A stretch of 64,000 bases of DNA from NCBI GenBank assembly GCA_021399445.1, contig JAJTUQ010000006.1:2170001-2234000 (forward strand), written 5' to 3'. The first letter of the stretch is position 1; each line of letters begins with the position of its first letter. A program made the translations under genes and the position numbers. The notes under the pieces are model-generated. The model searched no databases. It saw only the letters and a list, made by a program, of their open reading frames with translations, and was not told the DNA's origin. Below are positions 12,290-22,864 of the stretch, in pieces. Source of the DNA: Xylogone sp. PMI_703 (taxonomy: Eukaryota > Ascomycota > Leotiomycetes).

Positions 12290-12567
12290 CCTGAGTAATG
12301 ATCGCTGTTGGAACATAAAGGCGCTGCGAGTTCGCTCCTCCGACAAATTCTTAAGACTTGATATCAAATTCGATGTTTCTTGCGGCCCTGCAGCGGCTAA
12401 CGGCCGCTAGCGCAATTCACTTTATTGACCAATCGGACAATATCTGCATTCTTGTTTACTTGAACACCCTAAAAATAAGGCTCAATTTCGCATTGAGCTA
12501 TTCATATTATCAAGGCAGAACCCAGAGCATGAAGTGATGTTTGTCTAGGAGCAAGGAGGAGGGCAAC

Positions 12568-13732
12568 ATGTCTGATCAGAAAATTAGTCCGCTACATAGT
12601 GAATCCGAGACAACTCCTCGTTCTTCTAAGATTCAGAATACCTTATCTCGTCATACACCGGCAGTGGTTATATGCAGCAACATCATCGCGCTCATCTTCA
12701 TAATAATCATCAACGTCGGTGCCTTGCACACAATACCCACCTCGGGATTCATAAGAGATTACACAAATTACCATATTCTTGAGGTATGTTGAGAATATAA
12801 TATGCGTGCCCTTCACTCAAATGAGTTGCAATTGAATATTTCATATAGTTCACTGCGCTCCTTGGCTCTACCACGTTTGACGTCTATGGTATTCGATTCT
12901 ATCTCAATGGCGTCTGGACTGAGCCGCAGTATTCAGGAAGCGACAGCGATGCAGTTCCCTTATACAAAGACGTGGGGCGAGCGTTCGACGTCAACGCTGT
13001 CATTGCACGATTATCCCGCCGTTTTTCTGGAACAACAATTCCGGGCCCGATTAAAGTAGACGCTATCTCCACATCGGCCCCATTTGTACTGTACATCCTC
13101 GGTACTGCAACCTCGCTCGCTCTATTGCTAGTATGGGGAATGAACAGCGCAAGAATCTCCTCTGGGCGTCATGTTCCTTCTGATCAGAAAAGACGACGGT
13201 TTCGGATGTTATTAGCGGGTTTTTCTAACATCAGTTTGATACTAATACTCGCAGCTACGGCTTATTTGACAGCTCATGCACGGCATGTAGCAGATGTAAT
13301 CAATAGACAACCAGATTCATCTGGAGTCAAAGATGCTGGGCTCGGACAAGTATTCCTAGGGTTGGCATGGGGAAGTGTAGGTGCGCAAGTTATTAACTCA
13401 GTCCTTCTAACAGTAAGATGCTTTTTCGGGTGATTTTTAGCAGCTATTTTTAAAGATTTAAGAGATAATTGCTCTGTATATACACGGTTTATCAGAAGAC
13501 TGATATGCCAAAGCGAGTATTTAATAGTTTAATGAAAAGACGAGATGTAGATAGTTTATTCGACCCTACCAACGGGGCAGATACCAGAAATATACTAAAT
13601 ACTTCTCAATGCGTAATGGCAGTCCTATCTTCTTGTTTGTCCATTCCATATTTCAATCATGGAAGGGAGCCTGGAGAGTCAGATGTATGTCCCAGGTTGC
13701 TTACCCCACGCCCTCTTACAAACAAGGCCTGA
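12568..13732 (+). CDS. four-span membrane protein of unknown function
   Basis: I do not recognise the family with certainty. The layout (one span, an extracytoplasmic loop, then three spans) resembles fungal SUR7/PalI-type proteins. Model exons: 12568-12783, 12849-13412 and 13496-13732 (338 residues). The first join is clear: GAG then TTCACTGCG keeps a good frame. The last intron (83 bp) and exon 3 are uncertain. If it is not spliced, the protein ends at 13434 with VRCFFG. Hydrophobic spans: VVICSNIIALIFIIIINVGA (about 32-51), APFVLYILGTATSLALLLVW (about 170-190), SNISLILILAATAYLTA (about 215-232) and VFLGLAWGSVGAQVINSVLL (about 245-262). The loop after span 1 carries TFDVYGIRFYLNGVW. There is no signal peptide or catalytic motif. 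It shares a 278-bp divergent promoter region with DBP10. Confidence 0.6.
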
Positions 13733-13933
13733 AAGCCTTTGTATTTAGCCCGTATGTTATACGAAAACTATATACACAGATATGGAGGGGATAAACACAA
13801 CCCCACCGATAAAAGACTGTTATCTCAAAATTAATCGGATCTGACAAACTGGAGAGGCGCAAGGACAAGATCGTTTCCAATGTAAATGTTCGCTGCTTAA
13901 ACCCAATTAATACACATCACGAAATATCCACGC

Positions 13934-15134
13934 TCATGAGATGCGATAGGCACTAGATCCTTCGCATAAATTATCAACAAGCCAAAAAAGGGGTACGATA
14001 ACTTACTCATACACAACCTCCTCCGCCCTCCTCATCCCACTCCCCACCCACATACCGTAGTTGACAATATCACGATACCTCTCATCTCCCGTCTCCATCT
14101 CTATGAACAAGCGGAACTTGTAGCTATTGGGATCAACCTTATCCGCCATTTCAGGATTCGAAAGTTCAGCCAACACCTGCGGCGGTCCCGTTCTCCAACC
14201 GTGCGTTTTGATAACAATGTGTGCAGGTGGATTGTCGTTTGTCTTAAGTAGATAGCTTGTTTCTACTCGTGCTGAACCGTCGGGGGTCACGAGCTGGCAG
14301 TCTTGTCCACCAGGCTACTGCAATGTGAGAAATCTTGGCATATAGCTTATAAAGAAAGATTACCACTCAATGAATAAGGAGAGAGTTAGCATACTAGTAC
14401 CGTTCCAGCTCCCCATGTGCCAGACCAGGTCCCCCCAGTGAAAGCAATCCAATTCCGCTGCCCTAACGGTGTTGGCCCAACGGATATCCGCGGTTCCAGT
14501 TTCACAGCCATCCGAAAGTCGAGGTTGAGACTCGGATGTGGTAAAGAAAGTGTGGGATGTGGGTATGCAGAGGCAAGTTCGTTCGCTCTAGCAGAACTAT
14601 ATTATAGGATGGGTTCTCAGCTTCAGAGCTCATATGAGACGCCATCCGATGAGAACTAAGCAAAGGGAAAGGGAAATGCAATAGAAGACGAAGATATTCG
14701 AAGATGAATTATGAACTAGGTATTTACTACTGAGGATACCCGTATGATTTTCAATATCTAGTACTCAGAAATTATACTCACGGTTGGTCGCCGTAAATTA
14801 TATGTCCAGTCCATACAGATGGTATCGGCTGGTTTAGAGGACGCTGCTGATTCCCAGTATCTGTCCCAGAAGGCGCAGGTGCTGGAGGACCAGTGTCACT
14901 TCGCCACCCAACCCACATCCTTGGATCCTTATTGTCTGGTTGTTTCCCCAAGCTGCCTCGCCAGATATCCATACTGTCTACGGTCCAGTCTAAGTGAAAT
15001 TGTTGCGGATCTGACGATGCTCGCGTCGTTGGGTGCTGCTGCTGCTGCCGCTGTTCTTGCATCTCTGGAATGGGAATGAAAGGTGGTAGATCGTTTTGAA
15101 ATCCAGTGAGTCTCTTATAAACGCCTGGCTCCAT
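13934..15134 (-). CDS. DUF3237 (UPF0311) family protein
   Basis: DUF3237 proteins are small beta-barrel proteins of unknown biochemical role. Model exons: 14782-15134, 14395-14596, 14007-14314 and 13934-13952 (293 residues), with introns of 185, 80 and 54 bp. Exons 2 and 3 join to give family-typical sequence: LDFRMAVKLEP, SVGPTPLGQRNWIAFTGGTW, GTVL-PGGQDCQLVTPDG. The 3' splice to a 19-nt exon gives VVYD-AYRIS, which suits the family better than the unspliced end VVYE. The first ~118 residues (Gln-rich, with a QQQQ run and many Pro) are not part of the usual domain. They are needed because exon 2 has no upstream in-frame ATG. The exon 1-2 join is the weakest part. Confidence 0.68.
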
Positions 15135-15754
15135 TAGTATGAGTGCACCCCCAAACTGGTGATCACTCAGGACTGGTCTCCGAAGTGGTTAAGTTTATGA
15201 TCGATTCTGGCTTATACTATTTAGGCAGCCGCTTCGCTGTAGCGAGGGAGATTACTGCTGGGCGTTCTAATTTCGGCGCTCTGAAGCTCCTAATTTTAAT
15301 AATACTCCTGTAATGTATTTATTATAAAAAGTCCAATTAAAAAAGTTGATTAAAAGCGTGAATTCTAGAGCATATGTATTATTATGTTAATAAGAATCTC
15401 AAGCATCTTTCATTTAACTATCTTGCGATATCGTCTTAACATATACATGAAGATACTCAACTTTAGCTCATGTCAATTTCTCTCATAATTTGAAACTGCC
15501 ATTTACGTTTAACATCTTATATATGTTTTCATCGCGGTGATCTGGGATCTCATACCTAGCATGAAAAACTTTTCCGTAAGGTTTTCCAGCGGTTCTCGAA
15601 TGGAAAAATGAATTCCTGGTCATCATAGTTCAATCGAGTTCTCAACCCAAACTAAGCTCACCGCTTTCATTTTTTCTATAAGTTGAGGTAATTCACGAGC
15701 CGACGGCAGAATGGGAGGCTGTTCTCAAGAAAATTGTCTGCACTCATATTCCTG

Positions 15755-15768
15755 CTCTCTCTCTCTCT
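15755..15768. repeat. CT dinucleotide microsatellite
   Basis: Seven uninterrupted CT units in noncoding DNA upstream of the DUF3237 gene. It may be part of a pyrimidine-rich promoter element. Confidence 0.8.
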
Positions 15769-16076
15769 TTTGGATCCATACTATAGCTAGGTGTAGAGGC
15801 GGCATGTTATAGTTGTGCTTGCATACAAATTCTAAGCCCGCTATATACTCCGGCAGAGATCAAGATCTGTCCTGAAATGAAGAGAAATATCAAAAAATGC
15901 CAAAAAGTATAAAAAATAATCAAGGGTACACTCAAATCAAGAACAACACATCAAAATCAGAGGAATCCCACGTCCTAGGCCAGTCTTCCCACAACCCCCT
16001 CAACTTCGAAAGTGGAATATTACATGTAAGTCCACGTATCGATTAATCAATGCTACTACTGCACTTGGCCGGATGG

Positions 16077-16300
16077 CTATAGCACTGTATTTTCTACTAC
16101 CGCTTTTGCCTCTGCTTTGTGATCTTTGTGCTCCGAGAGTCGCCGAATTGTTTGTAGAGCTCTGATTTGTTGTATCTGAACTAGTCCAATAGGCCGGTCG
16201 ATAGAACGAAGTTTACCGCCTTTCTGGCCATAGATTTCGTGTCCCTCAGGAGAGGTTTGTCGAAGAACCATCTTCATTGCCTTCCGAATCGAGGCCATTC
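16077..16300 (-). other. candidate alternative last exon of adjacent regulator
   Basis: An open frame of 74 codons whose ATG at 16298 is preceded by a possible acceptor (..TTGAG). Splicing from a GTAGCA donor at 16363 removes 63 bp and joins it in frame to the regulator (ALERN-G-MASIRKAMKM), lengthening that protein from 635 to 701 residues. The peptide is basic (KAMKMVLRQ, RLSEHKDHKAEAKA). I see no clear branch site, so this is a hypothesis only. Confidence 0.35.
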
Positions 16301-16337
16301 CTCAATAATGTGTGCTACTGTTTGGTACTCCTGGCTC

Positions 16338-18580
16338 TCATGTCTCTTCCGGGCTATTGCTACCATTCCTCTCTAAAGCGTAATCTATAGCTTTCGTGAC
16401 GAAAGCTAAAGTATTTGCTTCTGTACTTCTAGGAATGGCCTTTTGTGACAAGTTTGAATGCACGAAATTGAATGTGGCACCGTTGGACTTGCGATTAGAG
16501 GCCGAAAAATGATCCGACGCTTGTTCTTCTTCCTTGATTGTTTTCTCAATATGGACTTTCGTAGCACTTCGGACGGTCATTAAAAGCATTTGGGCACCTG
16601 ATGATCTCCTCACAAGTTGCGAGAAGAAAGGCTGAAATAGATTATCTGAAGAAGGGTTGTCTCTCATGCTATGATCGACATGATACACAGCAAATGGAAC
16701 CGTTACCCAAGATGCTCTATTAAAAAGATATTAGCAAACGCACGGTTAGTTGGCAAATCTGTTGAAAAACTTACAGCCATGTCGGAATGGCATCGCCCTT
16801 CTTGCTCATCATTACATCCCGAACGCTACTGGCAACACCCTGAGCTCCGTCCTTAACTATCTTCAATGGGTCTATTTTTGTGCTGACTAATGATGGGTGA
16901 TCAACAGGAAGGTGTAGATACGATTGGTACATAATCGCACGGAGAGAGCTAAAAGAAATAGGTTAGAAAAATCCGGGCGATGCCTCATGACCCATATCGA
17001 GTGACTTACTGTGCCATAATTCTCATGGTAGAGATAGGGACCGGAACTATCTTTATCAACTTGGTCACCTCAGCAGCAGCATTTTCAAAGTCTTGCAGCC
17101 AGCATTGAAGCTCCGCGTCGAGCTTATTGACCTCCACCAGCTCAGATTCGGTATTTCCGACTTCATCGCCGCTCCAATCTCTCGAGAATCTATGTTTTCG
17201 CTGTGCAACTGCTATGTTGGCCATTATTTTCGAAAGCTTGCAAAACCAGATAAAGGTTAACATAGCGCTCTTCTTGGATGGCAAATCAGTGAAAGCAGGA
17301 AACTTGGCTTCAGGACCAAAATCGCTCTCTGTAATAATGTTATCTTCCTCTTCTCCTTCAGGGATCTTGTGCAATCTCTGCGGTCGTCTCATTCCCAACG
17401 CCAACACACGATCGCGAACAACACAACACCACCATAATATCCTTCTTCGACAATAAGGGCCTCTTCTCTCTGTTTCTGAGGGTGACTTCCAAAGTTGTCC
17501 AGATGTGGCATGCTTAAAGGCCATGTCAAGCCAGTAGCTATTGTTTTGCGGACCTATCCAACCCGGGCTCCAGAGACTAAGGATAAGACAGATCTGAGTA
17601 AGAACTATAGGGTCTACCGTAAGTTGAGACCAGTATCTTGCCTGAAATTTGGTTAGACAGACTCATTTCAAGTAAGATGCCAGTAAATATACCTTCAGTT
17701 GCTCTACTTGTGCTTTCTGGCCTTCCAGCACCGATCTATAAGGAGTAGAGTGAACTTGCGCTTCGCTCAAGTGCTTAAGAGATATTTTGTAAGTTTCTGC
17801 CTATACCTCTCACTGACACTAAAAGGATCGATTTTGGAATACTAACCGCAAAGCCCGCAACCATAATGGCATGATACAAGGTAAAATCTGATGGGTTCAT
17901 AAGCTCCTCTTGACCCCTATACTTTTTGTGCAGACTTGCAAATCGATGTTCATCTACTACCGGAAACATTGGATGGATATTCTGGAAGTAGAGCATGACA
18001 AGTTCGTTTTGGACCCTTCTAATTGGCAACAGAACTGCTTTAACAGAGTAAGCGTAGAAATTTGGGACTAAATCCACTCGCTCGGCGGTCATGAGACTTG
18101 CTGTAACATCTTGATCCTGGTCATCTTCGGGAGTAGAAGGAATGCTGGGAGGAAGACGGGGATGCAATGATACGAGAGCCGTGGTCATGTCCAAACCTAG
18201 TCAAGTGATTAGCTAGAATGGCGACGGACAGGGACCTCTATGCAAATAGATAAAAGAGAGCCGCACTTGGACGAAAGAATGATGGGATCCCATCATTTGT
18301 ATCAGCGGTAAAGCTTTCAAGACTAGGAGTCACACTGTCAGATATTTGTTGGTCACAAGACAACAATTAAAAATGATACATACCCGTCTGTTGATTGATC
18401 GCTTGGTGACACTCTCCGCCGTTTGGGTGGCGGACCTGATTCTTCAGGACTCTCCACCCCAGTATCGATCTCTGACTCGCACGATGACAGCCGTTCCGGT
18501 GTGTTTGAGCGAGAGGGAGCCAGGCTAGGCTGAAGCGCCTCCGTAACTTCAGACATGAACGCCTCTAGATCGAATTCCAT
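16338..18580 (-). CDS. fungal-specific transcription factor domain protein
   Basis: Likely nuclear regulator; target unknown. Model exons: 18384-18580, 18267-18334, 17847-18196, 17693-17800, 17010-17641, 16775-16948 and 16338-16716 (635 residues), with introns of 46-70 bp. All seven joins keep one frame. The segment ELVMLYFQNIHPMFPVVDEH (about residues 120-140) is the classic start of the fungal_trans (middle homology) domain. ARYWSQLTVDPIVLTQICL, LWSPGWIGP, RRRILWWCCVVRDRVLALG and FPAFTDLP continue it. PPPKRRRV near residue 50 is a likely nuclear localisation signal. No Cys6 zinc cluster is present in the predicted protein, nor evident in the upstream 300 bp. The C-terminus could be longer (see 16077-16300). 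Identity of the domain is firm; exact ends are less so. Confidence 0.75.
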
Positions 18581-19205
18581 GGTGTCTAGTGTATCGATAT
18601 GTTGCTGTGTACGAAGACGGAGATAAGGCGACGAGGAAGAACAACTAAGCCGCTAGCTTGGAGAGCTCACAGGGGGCTTATGAGCAACCAGGTACAACTG
18701 CGGGGTATCAGGGGTCTGCTGAAGATTGCGCTTCTGGGGTTAGTGGGTGAATGCGGGGCGGCACAGCACCAACAAATCTCCGTTTCCTGCACTGTTCAAT
18801 AGTAGAATAGCTATTTACGAATCCGCTGAATCACAGGGACTCCAAGATACTTTATTCAATCATTGAATAGCCTGAAGCCCAATAACTTTTTTTTGGTTTA
18901 GTGGGGGACTTAATAGGTGCACTCCATTCAGTACTACTCTGCACTCAATATTCAAACGATATACTCTTCCTCTTAACAGCATTATTAGAGATCAGCAAAA
19001 TATGGAACAATGAAATGACAAATTTAATATTAGCACTATCGTTCACATTCATTAATCTCCAACGCACAAACACTCCGAAACCAATCCAAGACGCCACGCC
19101 AGATGCATGCAACTTTCTCTTTCGGCCCAAGCAAAAATAGGAAAATACTGCAGCCCACTACCCAAACCTTTGGTATCATCTCTAATAAGTACCAACACTG
19201 TCATA
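18581..19205. other. intergenic
   Basis: 625 bp holding the regulator's promoter and the PHO85 3' UTR. A T8 run lies near 18887. No gene seen. Confidence 0.5.
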
Positions 19206-20298
19206 CTAATATCCTTCGTAACCTCCCTGGGTGACTACTCTAGACTGTCCATATCCCCGTTGCGGCAACGGCATCCCGCCACCCTGTTGAACCTGTGCGC
19301 TATGGGTCATCCTCGGATTCAAGTCATTGAACCAAGGATGTTGCAAAGCATCAGCTGCGCTGATTCTCAATTCCGGTCTCAGCTGCAGCATTCTTTGTAG
19401 AAGATCTATCCCTGCCGCATCTATCTGCGGCAGAATTATCCGCAAGTCTTGAGTTGCATACATCTGGAAATTCTGCTTATATTCGGAATACTGGGATATT
19501 CCGGGCCAGGTTCGTTCAGATGGTGTGCCCATTATACGGAAAATGCGAATAAGCTGATCTTCATTGGTTGTTCCCGGGAAAAGCGGGCGACCAGTATACA
19601 TCTCTGCCATAATGCATCCCGCAGACCAAATGTCGATGCTTGTATTGTAGGTTCTGCTTCCAAGCAGTACATCTGGAGCACGGTACCACAGTGTGACAAC
19701 TTCATTGGAGAAGGTGTTGACTGGAATACCAAATGCTCGGGCTAAACCGAAATCCGCTAGCTTCAGCTGGCCCTTGCTATTGATTAGAAGGTTTTGTGGT
19801 TTGAGATCTCGGTGCAGAACACGGTTTGCGTGGCAAAATTCAATAGCTTGAAGCAGCTGATGCATGAAGGACTTGATAGTGATAGGATTCAGAGCTCCGC
19901 GGTCACCCTGAGTATCCATGTATTTCTTGAGGTCCTTGTCCATATATTCAAACACAAGCATCAGCTTGTTCTCCGTGTGGATCACGTCATGAAGTGAGAG
20001 AATATGTTCATGCTTCAATTCTTTCATCAACGAGATTTCTCGGATCGCAGTGCTCGGCGTGCCTTCTTCCGAGTCAAGATGAATCTCCTTCAGAGCCACG
20101 AGCTCTCCAGTCTGCCTATTTCTGCCTTTGAAAACCTAGATAAACATGTCAGTATATATGGACAAGCAATGACATAGTATGCAAAACAGAGGTTTTAAAA
20201 ATGGTAACATGTTGCCGCCCGGGGGAACAGACCGTAGCATAGGTTCCTTCTCCTAATTTCTCTAACTGCTGGAACGAGCTCGGATGCCTTTTATCCAT
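19206..20298 (-). CDS. PHO85: cyclin-dependent protein kinase Pho85
   Basis: CDK that works with Pcl cyclins in phosphate sensing, glycogen and cell-cycle control. Exon 1 is 20233-20298 and exon 2 is 19206-20135 (331 residues), with a 97-bp intron (20136-20232). The join gives [24 protein letters not shown]. Motifs: glycine loop GEGTYATV, catalytic Lys38 in VALKE, an exact PSTAIRE helix, [30 protein letters not shown] and [13 protein letters not shown]. The activation segment lacks the Thr of most CDKs at the T-loop phospho-site, with Ser (TFSNEVV) instead, as in Pho85. The C-terminal tail is Gln/Gly-rich ([15 protein letters not shown]). The start [14 protein letters not shown] is typical; an upstream in-frame ATG would add 24 residues. 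Confidence 0.95.
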
Positions 20299-21033
20299 CT
20301 CGACTGCTGATCCTTCTGTATCAAGATTCTGAACGCTTATGGTGCTAGGAAGAGAGCGTGCGATCTTCAACGAAGCCGGAGAAGGGGGGAATGTTCGAAA
20401 TGGTGGGACGGCAGACGGCTTCTCGCGGGACGTGTATTTGGGATCAAAGAGGATGGACGAAGGGGTAGCAATTTGCCTAAGTATAGCTAACGCGTCCTTC
20501 GACCCGTGGTGTGAAGCCGTTGTGAAAGGTGGCCGCCGCCGTAATTATAGTTTGAGAGACCCTGTACTGTGAAGAAGTGACTCGAGATCGCTAGAACGTT
20601 TCGCCGTCGAGAGCCTCGCCCCCGACTCCCAGCGCTGGGTGGGTTTTAGACGAACAGGGGCTCTAGCGTTTAAGCGCCCAATGTTGTCGGCGCTTCGAAT
20701 GCCCCACCAGTCACGTGATGCAAACATTTTGAAGCCTCAGGAAGTAAAGGGGTTTATATCAACTTCACTTCTATCACCAAGGGAGTATCTAAGCACAATA
20801 TTATGGTGCAGAGTCCAGAAAAACAAATAAATTATGGCTGGATTTCCCTGAAAGGCAAAATTCGGTTCAGTCTCCAAGTTTCAGTGCGGGACACCCGATG
20901 GGCTAGTTGGACCGATTTTGGATTCAGACTGACGTGTAAGAACGCAGTTTAAGTGTAGATAGATAGGTACATTTATGGCTTGTTCCGTATATATTTCTAT
21001 GTCTATTTTCATCACTTCTTACTAGTATACATA
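20299..21033. other. divergent intergenic PHO85 / F-box gene
   Basis: 735 bp with the promoters of both genes. It contains a perfect TCACGTGA palindrome at 20711-20718. No gene seen. Confidence 0.5.
20711..20718. promoter_or_regulatory. TCACGTGA E-box palindrome
   Basis: An 8-bp perfect palindrome centred on CACGTG, 413 bp upstream of the PHO85 start. This core is bound by bHLH factors such as Cbf1 and Pho4 in yeast. Regulation of PHO85 by such a factor is inference. Confidence 0.4.
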
Positions 21034-22116
21034 ATGAAGATATTAAACTTTAAAACTCGCAATACTCAAAGATCTAAGATGAACTTACTCCGAGCTGGCC
21101 TGCGCCGTTTTTGTATACGGTCCTCTAAATCCCGTGAGCGTCTACAGATCCAAAAATCTCCAAAACCTATTGGATGGGGATCCTCAAGGCTAAGCAAGCT
21201 CCCTCCGGAACTTATTCTTGATATTGTCGACTTCTTACCGATCGAAGCTACTACCCCTTTTTCTCTTACTTGTCGACGGCTCCAGAATCTGCTTGGTGTG
21301 GGCTATGTCGAAAAGCTGAAGTTACGGGATTTCCTACAAGAATTGACTTTGCAGACACTACTGGAAAAAGTAGATTATATCAGCTGCTATCATTGCCAGA
21401 AGTCCCACCCTATCAAAAACGATCATCTTCGCGCACGGCGGCATAACTGTGTTGGTTGTATTCTTGGCTCTAGAGGATGTATGGGCTCTGAGGAGTACTA
21501 TGGAATTAATAAGTATATTACTTATCCATTTAGTGAATCCGTTTTCCGAAAGGCCATGAAGCGTCATAGGCAAGGGAAGGACTACGCAGACCTTCTCATG
21601 TTATTATCACACGAGCGAATATACCCCAAACGAATTTGCGGTACGGAACATTTAATTAAAGATTCATCTGTGGTTAGAGTTATCAACGGCAAGCTTCTCA
21701 TCCGCACACACGTAGCCCACATTGCGCGCCCAGGGCGAAAAGTGCGAGTAAATAAGCTCTGGTATATGTGTTGTCACTGGAGATTAATAGAAGATAATCC
21801 AGCAGATTCTTCTTTCAAGCTGAAGAAAATATGGAACGATACTGGGACCATTTACCCAGTAGATGAGGACTTGATGCAATGTACGTATTGCCAGACTGAG
21901 TGCTATGCAAGTTCAGGGACACTTGACAGTGGCCATCAGGCGGCTTTCTACACAAAATGGCAAGATCTTGGTCAGGGCATCTGGCCGGCGGATTGTCGAT
22001 GGGATTGTCAATGGAAGAGCCATTTTACCAATATACCTGGCACATGCATATCGCACATATCTTTCACTCCTGGATCCATCTCTGGGGCGTTTGAGCAGTC
22101 TTACGGCCAGCTATAG
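21034..22116 (+). CDS. F-box domain protein with Cys-rich segment
   Basis: Probable substrate adaptor of an SCF ubiquitin ligase. A single exon gives 360 residues from the ATG at 21034; a second in-frame ATG at 21079 is also possible. The F-box lies at about residues 53-90 (LSKLPPELILDIVDFLP, then SLTCRRLQNLLG). Past it, CYHCQKSHP and NCVGCILGSRGC (about 118-150) form a CxxC..CxxC pattern that could bind zinc. LWYMCCHWRL and QCTYCQTEC add further paired cysteines near the C-terminus. There is no leucine-rich or WD repeat, so the substrate domain is unknown. It belongs to the fast-evolving F-box proteins common in filamentous fungi. Function beyond the F-box is not claimed. Confidence 0.75.
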   Translation: MKILNFKTRNTQRSKMNLLRAGLRRFCIRSSKSRERLQIQKSPKPIGWGSSRLSKLPPELILDIVDFLPIEATTPFSLTCRRLQNLLGVGYVEKLKLRDFLQELTLQTLLEKVDYISCYHCQKSHPIKNDHLRARRHNCVGCILGSRGCMGSEEYYGINKYITYPFSESVFRKAMKRHRQGKDYADLLMLLSHERIYPKRICGTEHLIKDSSVVRVINGKLLIRTHVAHIARPGRKVRVNKLWYMCCHWRLIEDNPADSSFKLKKIWNDTGTIYPVDEDLMQCTYCQTECYASSGTLDSGHQAAFYTKWQDLGQGIWPADCRWDCQWKSHFTNIPGTCISHISFTPGSISGAFEQSYGQL

Positions 22117-22558
22117 AAATTATTGATAGGTTACCGTCGGCTGAGGTAGATATATGCGGTGTATTATCAACGTGCAGTGGAGGAGTAGAAGTTTATGAAG
22201 GGTACCATATTGTCTCAGACTTAATCCATCCTCACACGTTCCGGGAAATCTTCATGATCTTAGCTTAATTAGGATCTCAGCCCTCGCTTTCTAAATGACC
22301 AGACACTCTGCTCTCTGATAATTCGACGGCAGGCAGTCTTGAGCTTGGGAAGGTGCTCTACAGCCTCCTTAGCCTCAGAAAGTACATGGAGAGCGTGGTA
22401 ATGGTTTCGATGGGAAGGGAAGGCGCTTCCCGGCAAGACACGCCCATTGCTTGTAAACAGAGTTACTTGCTCCTTCCATATTGATAGTCAAATAGGCTAG
22501 TAGTTTATATAAAGTCCCTTCCACCCAGAAAGTTTGTGATCTCCCCAACACTGCCACG
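22117..22558. other. intergenic with TATA box
   Basis: 442 bp holding the F-box gene 3' UTR and the promoter of the small collagen-like gene, with a TATA element at 22506-22513. Confidence 0.5.
22506..22513 (+). promoter_or_regulatory. TATA box of small collagen-like gene
   Basis: TATATAAA lies 46 bp before the ATG at 22559. The spacing suits a short leader and supports the small ORF being transcribed. Confidence 0.55.
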
Positions 22559-22864
22559 ATGACCCGTCTCACAGAATCCGTTTCTTCCTGGTCCCAACTC
22601 ATACTGGCGATTGTAGCCACCATCACACTGCTTCTAGGCATCACCATTGCCATAGCTTCAATTATAATTTTCTTTTTCCCGACTTCATCAATAGGCAGGA
22701 ATTGCAGATCACGCCTGAATCTACTCGCCCCAGATCCTCTTCCCGGTCCTCGAGGCCCCCGGGGCTCTCAAGGCCCCCGAGGCCCTCAAGGAGCTCCGGC
22801 TCCTCCTGGTGCTGCTCCTCCCCCCCCTGTTTTCCCCCCCGTTCATAATACCAGTAACTCTTAA
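22559..22864 (+). CDS. small membrane protein with collagen-like tail
   Basis: 101 residues from one exon. I do not recognise the family. Residues 1-13 are polar. About 14-41 form one long hydrophobic helix (LILAIVATITLLLGITIAIA, then SIIIFFFP). A short Arg/Cys segment follows. Residues about 62-83 are Gly-X-Y triplets (GPR GPR GSQ GPR GPQ GAP) running into an Ala/Pro-rich end (PPGAAPPPPVFPP). The Arg-rich side after the helix suggests the tail may be cytosolic by the positive-inside rule, although collagen-like tails are often outside. A TATA box 46 bp upstream supports the ATG. The repeat DNA is GC-rich compared with its surroundings. It could be a spurious ORF, but a clean TM helix plus collagen repeat is hard to get by chance. 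Confidence 0.55.
   Translation: MTRLTESVSSWSQLILAIVATITLLLGITIAIASIIIFFFPTSSIGRNCRSRLNLLAPDPLPGPRGPRGSQGPRGPQGAPAPPGAAPPPPVFPPVHNTSNS

Larger units (their letters stand above)
15135..16337. other. AT-rich intergenic region
   Basis: About 1.2 kb between two minus-strand genes. It holds a (CT)7 run at 15755-15768 and a candidate extra exon of the neighbouring regulator at 16077-16300. Otherwise no gene is recognised. Confidence 0.5.
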
